From a virus: a stretch of DNA of 20,464 nt. Below, in pieces: positions 14,095-19,747 of this stretch (positions are counted from its first letter, which is position 1; every line of letters begins with the position of its first letter). The notes beneath the pieces were generated by a model that saw only the letters and a list, made by a program, of their open reading frames with translations, was not told the origin of the DNA and made no database searches. The DNA lies in IMG/VR virus record IMGVR_UViG_3300009553_000250, positions 1 through 20,464 of that record. The stretch is one strand, 5' to 3'. A program made the position numbers and the translations under genes.

Positions 14095-15164
14095 ACGAAT
14101 GCACTCAATCCTGTTATATGTTTACCAACTATCAACTGTTGCATCTGATAACTACCTTCATATGAATATAGTGCTTCTGCATCTGTGAAGAATCTGCCAA
14201 TATTATAATCAATAGACATACCATTGCCGCCGAATATTTCTCTACCCCATGATACTGTCTCTCTGGCTTTACTAGTGGTAAAGGCTTTGGCTAGTGCTGC
14301 TTGTGCATCATTGAATTCTATCTGCGATAACTGAAACATCATACATTGACATGCAGTAACATTTGCCAACATTTTTACTAATAGGTCTTGAATTAGTTGA
14401 AATCCTGCAATAGGTTTACCAAATTGTTCCCTTTCTTTTGCATATTTTAACGCATGTTCATATGCTCCCATTTGTAAACCAGTTGCTTCCCATCCTACTA
14501 AGTATTTAGTGTATCTTAATATGTCCTTGAAATTTCCTTCTAGTCTGTTGTCTTCTGAAACTCCAATTTTATCTAATGTAATCAATCCATTTTGGCACAC
14601 CTTTAAACCAAATTTATTCTTAATCTTTTCAACTTCATAATATTCAACTATGAAACCTTGAATACCATCATCTGTTTTAGCCCATATTATGGCTATATCC
14701 GCCCATGTTGCATTACCTATCCATTTCTTTTGTCCATTTAGAATCCAATTATTACCTTTCCTCCTTGCTGTTGTTTTCATATCCAGTATTCCAGAACCAA
14801 CATCTGGTTCAGTTAATGCAAAACAACCTATTTTCTCAAACCTTTTAAGAGAAGGTAACCATTTCTTTTTCTGTTCATCTGTTCCTAGTTTCTCAATAGT
14901 GCCAATTACTAGACCATTTTGTATTGTGTAGAATGTTGCAATTGATGGATCTACTCTTCCCATTTCCATTGTAATTAAACCAGTTAGTAATGGACTTCTA
15001 TCTATGATATCTAATTCTTTGAGTCCTTCTAATATGCCAAGTGGAAATCTATCTGCCATCCAATATTGATTTATTATTGGTGCAACTTCATTCTTCATAA
15101 ATGTACGTACTGATATTATAGTATCCTTATCAAGAAAATTGTTATATATTTTATAGAAGTCCAT
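14091..15164 (-). CDS. Acyl-CoA dehydrogenase, glutaryl-CoA dehydrogenase-like subgroup
   Basis: Flavoenzymes of this family oxidise the alpha-beta bond of acyl-CoAs to the enoyl-CoA. The 357-residue product shows the family's blocks in order: GCFALTEPDVGSG at 113-125 (FAD contact), NGQKKWIGNATWADIAIIWAK at 143-163 (two segments around the flavin), REQFGKPI at 245-252, FGGNGM at 311-316, and YSYEGSYQMQQLIVGKHITG at 333-352. E336 in the YEGS motif matches the catalytic base of glutaryl-CoA dehydrogenases. The Arg that binds the second carboxylate in human GCDH (SAMSVQ region) aligns by eye with Ala/Thr (IATFYTIQ), so glutaryl-CoA is unlikely. About 30-40 residues shorter than typical, mostly at the N-terminus. 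It starts 1 nt after the acyltransferase gene. Very unusual in a virion operon. Confidence 0.85.
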   Translation of the reverse strand: MDFYKIYNNFLDKDTIISVRTFMKNEVAPIINQYWMADRFPLGILEGLKELDIIDRSPLLTGLITMEMGRVDPSIATFYTIQNGLVIGTIEKLGTDEQKKKWLPSLKRFEKIGCFALTEPDVGSGILDMKTTARRKGNNWILNGQKKWIGNATWADIAIIWAKTDDGIQGFIVEYYEVEKIKNKFGLKVCQNGLITLDKIGVSEDNRLEGNFKDILRYTKYLVGWEATGLQMGAYEHALKYAKEREQFGKPIAGFQLIQDLLVKMLANVTACQCMMFQLSQIEFNDAQAALAKAFTTSKARETVSWGREIFGGNGMSIDYNIGRFFTDAEALYSYEGSYQMQQLIVGKHITGLSAFV

Positions 15165-15165
15165 A

Positions 15166-15666
15166 TCATTTTAGTTTCCTTGCTGGGTTCCCAACCCATG
15201 TAGTACCTTCTTCAATAATATCTTTAGTGACCACCGCGCCCATTCCTATTGTAGTTCTATCTGCAATCTTAACACCTTGTTTAATCATACAATTCATTCC
15301 TAGAAAACATCTGTTGCCTATTGTACAACTGCCGCCGATAGTAGTACCAACTGCAATTAAACAATACTCACCAATTTGGGTATTGTGGCCAGTGTGTACC
15401 ATGTTGTCCAATTTCGAACCTTTGCCAATTATTGAATCACGCCATGAACCTCTGTCAATACAACAACATGCGCCTATCTCTACATTTTCCTCAATTATTA
15501 CTCCAAATTTATGTTGTTTTCTTTTTAGTGGAATTTTATATTCACTGCTGCCTGCTTTTGTTTCAAATCCAAATCCTGACATTCCTATTACTGTGAATGG
15601 TTTTACCTGAACAGTTTCATGAATTCTTATGTACTCTGGTTGGGTTGCTCCAAATTTTGTAGACAT
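15166..15666 (-). CDS. LpxD-like hexapeptide-repeat N-acyltransferase
   Basis: The 166-residue product is a left-handed beta-helix protein. Residues 55-99 (VIIEENVEIGACCCIDRG..., IIGKGSKLDN, HTGHNTQIGE) follow the UDP-3-O-acylglucosamine N-acyltransferase (LpxD) pattern VEIGAxxxIDRGxxxDxxIGxGxxxDNxxxxxHN closely; H94 matches the catalytic His. The IGMSGFGFE segment before it also matches LpxD. The C-terminus (GAVVTKDIIEEGTTWVGNPARK) is of the sugar N-acetyltransferase type, and the large LpxD N-terminal domain is absent. It probably acylates the amino group of a nucleotide-activated amino sugar, as a trimer. It abuts the 39-residue membrane gene (TAA then ATG) and is 1 nt from the acyl-CoA dehydrogenase, suggesting a dehydrogenase/acyltransferase pair. 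Confidence 0.8.
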   Translation of the reverse strand: MSTKFGATQPEYIRIHETVQVKPFTVIGMSGFGFETKAGSSEYKIPLKRKQHKFGVIIEENVEIGACCCIDRGSWRDSIIGKGSKLDNMVHTGHNTQIGEYCLIAVGTTIGGSCTIGNRCFLGMNCMIKQGVKIADRTTIGMGAVVTKDIIEEGTTWVGNPARKLK

Positions 15667-15786
15667 TTATTTTATTTTATCTCCTAATTCCATTCCGATA
15701 TTTGCAAGCCAACACGAAATTACTATAATTGTTAAAGTTATGCTACCACAAATCATGATAAGAATATCATCTTTAGTAATTTTCAT
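15667..15786 (-). CDS. Single-span membrane microprotein, 39 aa
   Basis: From ATG at 15786 the frame reads MKITKDDILIMICGSI... and ends at TAA (15667), directly against the ATG of the acyltransferase. Residues 8-28 are a single hydrophobic span; the N-terminus is charged and the C-terminus is GDKIK. Its ATG directly follows the TAA of the 31-residue gene. The pattern of three genes joined as TAA-ATG supports a real coding unit. Function unknown. Confidence 0.6.
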   Translation of the reverse strand: MKITKDDILIMICGSITLTIIVISCWLANIGMELGDKIK

Positions 15787-15882
15787 TTATTTATTTTTCT
15801 CCCCTTTCCATAATAAGTACAAAACTGCAAAACTCAATGATAACATCCATCCTAAATTTATCCAATCTGTAGAATCAACCAT
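15787..15882 (-). CDS. Single-span membrane microprotein, 31 aa
   Basis: From ATG at 15882, 1 nt after the TGA of the glycosyltransferase-like gene, the frame reads MVDSTDWINLGWMLSLSF... and ends at TAA (15787). Residues 8-24 are hydrophobic and aromatic, followed by a basic tail WKGEKNK, which predicts the C-terminus in the cytoplasm. It is probably translated together with the glycosyltransferase and the 39-residue microprotein. Function unknown. Confidence 0.55.
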   Translation of the reverse strand: MVDSTDWINLGWMLSLSFAVLYLLWKGEKNK

Positions 15883-15883
15883 T

Positions 15884-16528
15884 TCATTTCCCCTCAAATA
15901 TAATCCTCTCTGGTTTCTTTCCAACTTGTATCTCTTCTACACTACGCCTTAAGTGTTTTGTTCTTGCTTTCAAATTACAATACTGATCTATTCGTGCATC
16001 ATACAAATCTAATGCAAATGTTGCGTCCATGCAACAATCTTGGTCTCCTCTAAACATTACTTGTTCTAGCACATTTCTAGGAATTGAACAGAGTGCGAAC
16101 CCTGAGAATTTCACCTTAATTATCGCAATACCATCACTTAAAAAAGTGTTGATATGTTTGGCTGGAATAAAGTTAAATGATTCATAGGTTGCCGCTCTTG
16201 GTGGATCATAACAAAGTGTGTATGATATACTTGTCTCATTAATTTGCTCCCAATTCTCTTTTATTGTATTTATGCACCAACCACTTATGACTTTATCATT
16301 TGCTGATAGTAGTAAAAATTCAAGTGCTGCCTGTGTTGCTAGTAGATCATCTGGATGTATGATAAGGTGGGTATATTCATAATGTCTTAGAAACCAATCC
16401 CTTGCAGTAACATATGCTTCTTCTTGTGGATAATATTTGAGCCACAATTTATCTATCTTTAATTTGTCCACACTTTCTTTAACTTCTGCTATGTCTCTTG
16501 GGCTAGGCAAAAATAATAAGGGTTTCAT
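15884..16528 (-). CDS. Probable glycosyltransferase, GT-A-like
   Basis: The 214-residue product opens with a strand LLFLPSPRD, followed by YTHLIIHPDDLLATQAALEFLL at 52-73: a hydrophobic strand ending in an acidic pair (DD, 60-61), as in small GT-A enzymes. Later GFALCSIPRNVLEQVMF (143-159), an acidic CMDATFALDLYDARIDQYCNLKARTKHL (166-193) and a His near the end (H192) match the 'D..f...l...g..i..d.....H' end of the fold, where the His binds metal or diphosphate. It overlaps the zinc-ribbon gene upstream as ATGA. No membrane segment, but two membrane microproteins follow at once. Donor and acceptor unknown. Confidence 0.5.
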   Translation of the reverse strand: MKPLLFLPSPRDIAEVKESVDKLKIDKLWLKYYPQEEAYVTARDWFLRHYEYTHLIIHPDDLLATQAALEFLLLSANDKVISGWCINTIKENWEQINETSISYTLCYDPPRAATYESFNFIPAKHINTFLSDGIAIIKVKFSGFALCSIPRNVLEQVMFRGDQDCCMDATFALDLYDARIDQYCNLKARTKHLRRSVEEIQVGKKPERIIFEGK

Positions 16529-16800
16529 ATATTAACCGTCATGGTTTCTTTACATTTAGTACATTCAAGTATTATGTATAGGTCATCTATGTTTGTAGTC
16601 GTTTGTTTCCAGTCGTGTTCACATTTCTTATCCTCTTTATTAAACATGGAGTCTAGTATCATAGGTCCTTCATATGTTTCTTTTCTCAGTTTATCAAAGG
16701 TTTTCATTTTATTTTTTATCATCCTGACGCGACAATCAAATATACTATGATTATCTACTCTCGGTATTATCATCTGACATTTGTCACATATCCAAACCAT
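16525..16800 (-). CDS. Small zinc-finger protein, 91 aa
   Basis: The product has a first zinc site C5-x2-C8-x9-H18-x4-C23 (C2HC type) and a probable second site from CEH (60-62) and CTKC near the C-terminus. A lysine-rich helix (RMIKNKMKTFDKLRKE) lies between them. It follows the 61-residue zinc ribbon as TAATG and overlaps the glycosyltransferase as ATGA. A nucleic-acid or protein adaptor is likely; no specific family recognised. Confidence 0.65.
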   Translation of the reverse strand: MVWICDKCQMIIPRVDNHSIFDCRVRMIKNKMKTFDKLRKETYEGPMILDSMFNKEDKKCEHDWKQTTTNIDDLYIILECTKCKETMTVNI

Positions 16801-16985
16801 TATTTCTTATCCTTTTCACAATAACATTCGTCACACGTATCCCACTCCCATGTTGTATATTTCCGTCTATGTCCTATGTAACTACAGTTATAACATAACA
16901 TTGTTATCATTTGTTGTTTATCATCATTTTCCAACGTGTATGCATACGGTGCAACGTTTATTGAACCACAATTAGGACATTTCAT
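16800..16985 (-). CDS. Zinc-ribbon protein, 61 aa
   Basis: The product has a classical zinc ribbon CPNC (3-6) and CYNC (31-34), with GHRRKY after it and a second Cys cluster C51, C54, C56. The ribbon resembles those of archaeal transcription factors and ribosomal proteins but is too short and general to place. It overlaps the 44-residue gene as ATGA, and the following gene as TAATG. Confidence 0.65.
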   Translation of the reverse strand: MKCPNCGSINVAPYAYTLENDDKQQMITMLCYNCSYIGHRRKYTTWEWDTCDECYCEKDKK

Positions 16986-17116
16986 TTACTATTATCCTCT
17001 AGTTTTAAACCACAATAAGGACAAAACTCAAAACCATTATCCTCTAGAGAATTGCCTAATGAATCTGTGCAACCGCAATAATGCTCATATCTATCACAAC
17101 AATATTTCACTGACAT
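16982..17116 (-). CDS. Cys-rich zinc-ribbon microprotein, 44 aa
   Basis: From ATG at 17116, which overlaps the end of the methyltransferase gene by 10 nt, the frame reads MSVKYCCDRYEHYCGC... and ends as ATGA over the next start. Cysteines C6, C7, C14, C16 and the CPYCG knuckle (32-36) indicate zinc binding. It is the first of three consecutive zinc proteins. The exact coupling at both ends and the CPYC knuckle make it convincing despite its size. Confidence 0.6.
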   Translation of the reverse strand: MSVKYCCDRYEHYCGCTDSLGNSLEDNGFEFCPYCGLKLEDNSK

Positions 17117-17811
17117 AAAATATTACGTCCTCCAGATGGATCACTTGTCAATACATACAATTCTTCATAAGTTAGTGGTTGTGTTATGTTGGGAATTAGT
17201 CTAATTGTATATCCTAGTTTCTTGATAAAGTCATAAACATTTCTTGGATCCACTCCATATTCTATTATTGATAATGGGTGGAATTCCATTATGATTAGTG
17301 GTTTATCTCTTTTCAGGAGTTCGACCATTCCTTTTAATGCGCCATATTCTGCACCTTCAATATCCATTTTAATTAGATTTATTCTTGGTAATGTGAAACT
17401 ATCTAAATCCCTTGTTAAAACCTTTATACTTCCACCATTGCACCATTTTGATTTGTATAACCTATGCATTCCATGATCTGTATCACATAAATATAATTTT
17501 GTTCTTTCTCTGTTATCTGAAATTGCTACTTCAATCCAATTTACATTAAGAAGTTGATTCAATCCAATATTAGATACTAATAATTTAAAATTATTTGGTT
17601 CAGGTTCAAATGAGTAAACATGCTTACATTTTCTTGCCATGAGTATAGTGAAATAACCAATATTAGCGCCAATGTCAATACATATCCAATCAGGTTGTAC
17701 TATGTTTTTTATGAATTTGGTTTCTTCTGGTTCGCAGAATCCATCATGTAAACCATTAGCCTCTTTATCTCTAACATACATTTGAAAACCTTCTATGTCA
17801 ATTTTTTTCAA
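17107..17811 (-). CDS. FkbM-family SAM-dependent methyltransferase
   Basis: The 234-residue product has the SAM-binding loop CIDIGANIGYFT (44-55), an acidic ribose-binding segment SFEPEP (67-72), the family hallmark KMDIEGAE (148-155) and EFHP (176-179). FkbM-type enzymes methylate hydroxyls, often on sugars of polysaccharides and glycoproteins, and are common in surface-glycan clusters. Full length for the family. The start is a TTG at 17811 overlapping the TGA of the deacetylase-like gene (TTGA); the next in-frame ATG is only 10 residues in, so the start is not certain. Its neighbours suggest it methylates a cassette-made sugar. Confidence 0.85.
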   Translation of the reverse strand: MKKIDIEGFQMYVRDKEANGLHDGFCEPEETKFIKNIVQPDWICIDIGANIGYFTILMARKCKHVYSFEPEPNNFKLLVSNIGLNQLLNVNWIEVAISDNRERTKLYLCDTDHGMHRLYKSKWCNGGSIKVLTRDLDSFTLPRINLIKMDIEGAEYGALKGMVELLKRDKPLIIMEFHPLSIIEYGVDPRNVYDFIKKLGYTIRLIPNITQPLTYEELYVLTSDPSGGRNILCQ

Positions 17812-18488
17812 TATACAATATTCAACTCCTTACAATACTGTACCAAATCTGTTTTAATTTGTTGCATCTCTCTTGCCATACTATCTTGTATACCAGTGTA
17901 CAATTTATTTATTCCATCTATTCTATTTTTTGATTCTGATATCCACCATTCAGGATGAATTAATACTTGCAGTTTATCTTTTTTACCTATATGCTGGCAC
18001 ATACAACCTTCTCTCCAATTGCGCCCACTATCTGAAATATACTTCAATGGTAAATCTGCAACGTCCAAAATACCCTGATATGTTTCCTTTTTGGTTGCGC
18101 CAGGATAATGTTGCGAGCATGAAAATATTGCCTTGTTGTGTATCCTACTAAGTAAATCTATTTCATATGACATACTATATCTTGAATCATAATGCAACCC
18201 AATTTCATGTCCCATTCCATATATCTGTCTTATCATTTCAATACTCTTTGGTGCTAGTGCTGAATATGTAGATGAATGCATATAAACATAATATGCTGAA
18301 TTAATACCTAGATCGTATTCTATGTTTGCGAGTTCGTATGCGTTTTCTATTGACCAATCTATGTCGTGCCTGAGTACTATTACTTTCTTTTGTTCTAATA
18401 GACCTATTGGTGGAACTATTGAATAATCTTTATCTCTTGCAAGTTGTAGACATTCTTTGAAGTGTTTTATTGTGAACCCACAATTCAA
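17808..18488 (-). CDS. NodB/CE4-type polysaccharide deacetylase-like protein (WbmS-like)
   Basis: The 226-residue product has the elements of the NodB fold: VIVLRHDIDWS (36-46) as motif 1 with metal/catalytic Asp, GHEIGLHYD (93-101) as the metal-binding motif 2 region, SDSGRNWREG (152-161) and LIHPEWW (176-182) with the late His. The RHDID...GHEIGLHYD combination with the SDS.G.WR segment resembles the WbmS-like branch found in lipopolysaccharide and capsule clusters, rather than the classical chitin deacetylases with TFDD. Probable activity: removal of an acyl group from an N-acylated sugar, which would prepare an amine for the acyltransferase. The start is TTG at 18488, coupled as TTGA. No signal peptide, so it acts in the cytoplasm. 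Confidence 0.7.
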   Translation of the reverse strand: MNCGFTIKHFKECLQLARDKDYSIVPPIGLLEQKKVIVLRHDIDWSIENAYELANIEYDLGINSAYYVYMHSSTYSALAPKSIEMIRQIYGMGHEIGLHYDSRYSMSYEIDLLSRIHNKAIFSCSQHYPGATKKETYQGILDVADLPLKYISDSGRNWREGCMCQHIGKKDKLQVLIHPEWWISESKNRIDGINKLYTGIQDSMAREMQQIKTDLVQYCKELNIVY

Positions 18489-19153
18489 CGGTTCAACCCT
18501 TTACCCTGTTTACTTATTTCCTGACATTCCTCAAATGTTGAGTCTCTGAACTGTTCTAATGAATAGGTATCGTCTCTGTTTGACTGTGAAGTTCTCACCA
18601 TATATTTTACAATTTCTGGTGAATTAACTTGGTTTTCCAGCGCTTCATTTACTGCTTCTTTACTAAAGGGAACATCATATACTGGCTGCCAATTTTGGTA
18701 CTGTGTTATTCTTTTTCCTTTAACTATTGTTGTTTGTGTTATTGGTTTGTTATGCATTCCTTCCAATACTTTAGTAGACACTAGATCGTTTCCTAGAAAG
18801 TCCTTTGCTAGCCATTCAACATGAGTAACTAAATATTCCTGCATTTTTCTAGTCTCTGGGTTTAGATCACGTCTACGTTCTAATTTGACAACTCTTCTCT
18901 CAATTGCACCTTTTGATAAGTCTACTTTGTTTAAGAAATCTCGGCGCAATCTTCTAAACAATCCATCGTCTAGAATTCTATTTACTGTGGTTATGTCTCT
19001 ACCTTCTACGTCTTTACCTATTGAATCTCTGTTTAATCCTTTTTCTTTGAATAGTCTATAGGTTGGATGGTTGTTTTCAAATTCCTCTAATAAATCGCCT
19101 GATTGCGGAGGATAATAATTATTTTTCGTAACTTGTTTGTTTGCTGTTGGCAT
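18485..19153 (-). CDS. Hypothetical protein, 222 aa, first gene of the accessory operon
   Basis: The product is highly charged and mostly helical, beginning MPTANKQVTKNNYYPPQSGDLLEEFENNHPTYRLFKEKG, with Arg-rich stretches (GLFRRLRRDFL, ERRVVKLERRRDLNP) and a C-terminal EQFRDSTFEECQEISKQG. No Cys pairs or membrane segment. I do not recognise it. Its position after the capsid block and its basic helices could suit a head-associated or nucleic-acid-binding protein, but this is inference. It carries promoter-like motif copy 6 at 28 nt from its ATG and leads into the deacetylase through TTGA, so it heads the accessory operon. Confidence 0.65.
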   Translation of the reverse strand: MPTANKQVTKNNYYPPQSGDLLEEFENNHPTYRLFKEKGLNRDSIGKDVEGRDITTVNRILDDGLFRRLRRDFLNKVDLSKGAIERRVVKLERRRDLNPETRKMQEYLVTHVEWLAKDFLGNDLVSTKVLEGMHNKPITQTTIVKGKRITQYQNWQPVYDVPFSKEAVNEALENQVNSPEIVKYMVRTSQSNRDDTYSLEQFRDSTFEECQEISKQGKGLNR

Positions 19154-19178
19154 AAATCTAACTTATATTTAAGATAAT

Positions 19179-19190
19179 AGGGAACTAATG
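19179..19190 (-). promoter_or_regulatory. Late promoter-like motif, copy 6 (accessory operon)
   Basis: Minus strand CATTAGTTCCCT, then ATTATCTTAAATATAAG. The core starts 28 nt from the ATG at 19153. This copy has no closely preceding gene on the same strand, so it cannot be a terminator of an upstream gene. It shares 14 identical bases with copy 5. Confidence 0.6.
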
Positions 19191-19245
19191 GTACTCTACA
19201 ATTTATTAACTTGAGCGCTGTAGTATATAGTAGGTGAATCAAGAC

Positions 19246-19377
19246 ATGACTGAAAAAGTATTAAGTTGGAGAAAGTGTTTAACCTGTAAACATAGAAAAG
19301 AAGGAATGTGTGGGAAGTGTGTGGTAGATACTATACAAAAATATGGGTTAAAAGTGACAATAGAAGATGAAGGATAA
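19246..19377 (+). CDS. Zinc-finger microprotein, 43 aa; the only plus-strand gene
   Basis: From ATG at 19246 the frame reads MTEKVLSWRKCLTCKHRKEG... to TAA at 19377. C11-x2-C14-x7-C22-x2-C25 is a compact zinc finger in a basic region, followed by DTIQKYGLKVTIEDEG. A Shine-Dalgarno AGGTGA (19232-19237) lies 8 nt upstream, matching the archaeal 16S tail, and a TTTATTAA (19202-19209) could serve as TATA box. It sits between the capsid block and the accessory operon, divergent from the latter. A DNA-binding regulator of the flanking late genes is a natural guess, not shown. Confidence 0.6.
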   Translation: MTEKVLSWRKCLTCKHRKEGMCGKCVVDTIQKYGLKVTIEDEG

Positions 19378-19383
19378 TTATTA

Positions 19384-19389
19384 TTTTTT
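19384..19389 (+). terminator. T6 run after the plus-strand microprotein gene
   Basis: A T6 run in an AT-only stretch begins 7 nt after the stop codon; no hairpin precedes it. This fits hairpin-independent archaeal termination. The remaining 76 nt to the converging minus-strand gene show nothing further. Confidence 0.35.
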
Positions 19390-19465
19390 AATAAAGGTTG
19401 AAGATGAGTTAATGGTTTTGTTCAGTGGAGGCTAATTAATTATCCTGGAAATATTGGAATTGTCA

Positions 19466-19726
19466 TTACGCATGACATCTACATTTACAAGTATAATCTG
19501 TTTTTGCTGTACCTGATAGATGATAACAACATGTACAACCTGCTTCACAACAAGGACACATGTCATTAACCTTTTCTTTAATTGGTTCAGGTTCTTTAAC
19601 TCGTGGTTTTGATGCTCTATCTAATTCTTGTTTAAGTTTGCTTGCTATTTGTTTAGGTTCTGATTTAAAATCAGATTTAGGTTCTTTAAAAGATTTTTTC
19701 TTAGAAGATTTATTATGTCCGAACAT
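19466..19726 (-). CDS. Basic protein with Cys-rich zinc-binding C-terminus, 86 aa
   Basis: The product has a lysine/serine-rich N-terminal half (FGHNKSSKKKSFKEPKSD...) that looks disordered or helical, and a C-terminal cluster CPCCEAGCTCCYHLSG...CKCRCH with eight Cys and two His, enough for two zinc sites. It follows the capsid gene by 21 nt and converges with the plus-strand microprotein. No family recognised. A basic tail and a zinc domain directly after the capsid gene could mean nucleic-acid binding or a capsid accessory protein. Confidence 0.6.
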   Translation of the reverse strand: MFGHNKSSKKKSFKEPKSDFKSEPKQIASKLKQELDRASKPRVKEPEPIKEKVNDMCPCCEAGCTCCYHLSGTAKTDYTCKCRCHA

Positions 19727-19747
19727 AAAAAAGATTGCCTTAAAAAA

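Noticed and set aside
18411-18422. Seventh promoter-like motif (ggaactattg inside the deacetylase gene)
   Set aside because: It lies within coding sequence and no start codon of a real gene lies 28-34 nt downstream; treated as chance.
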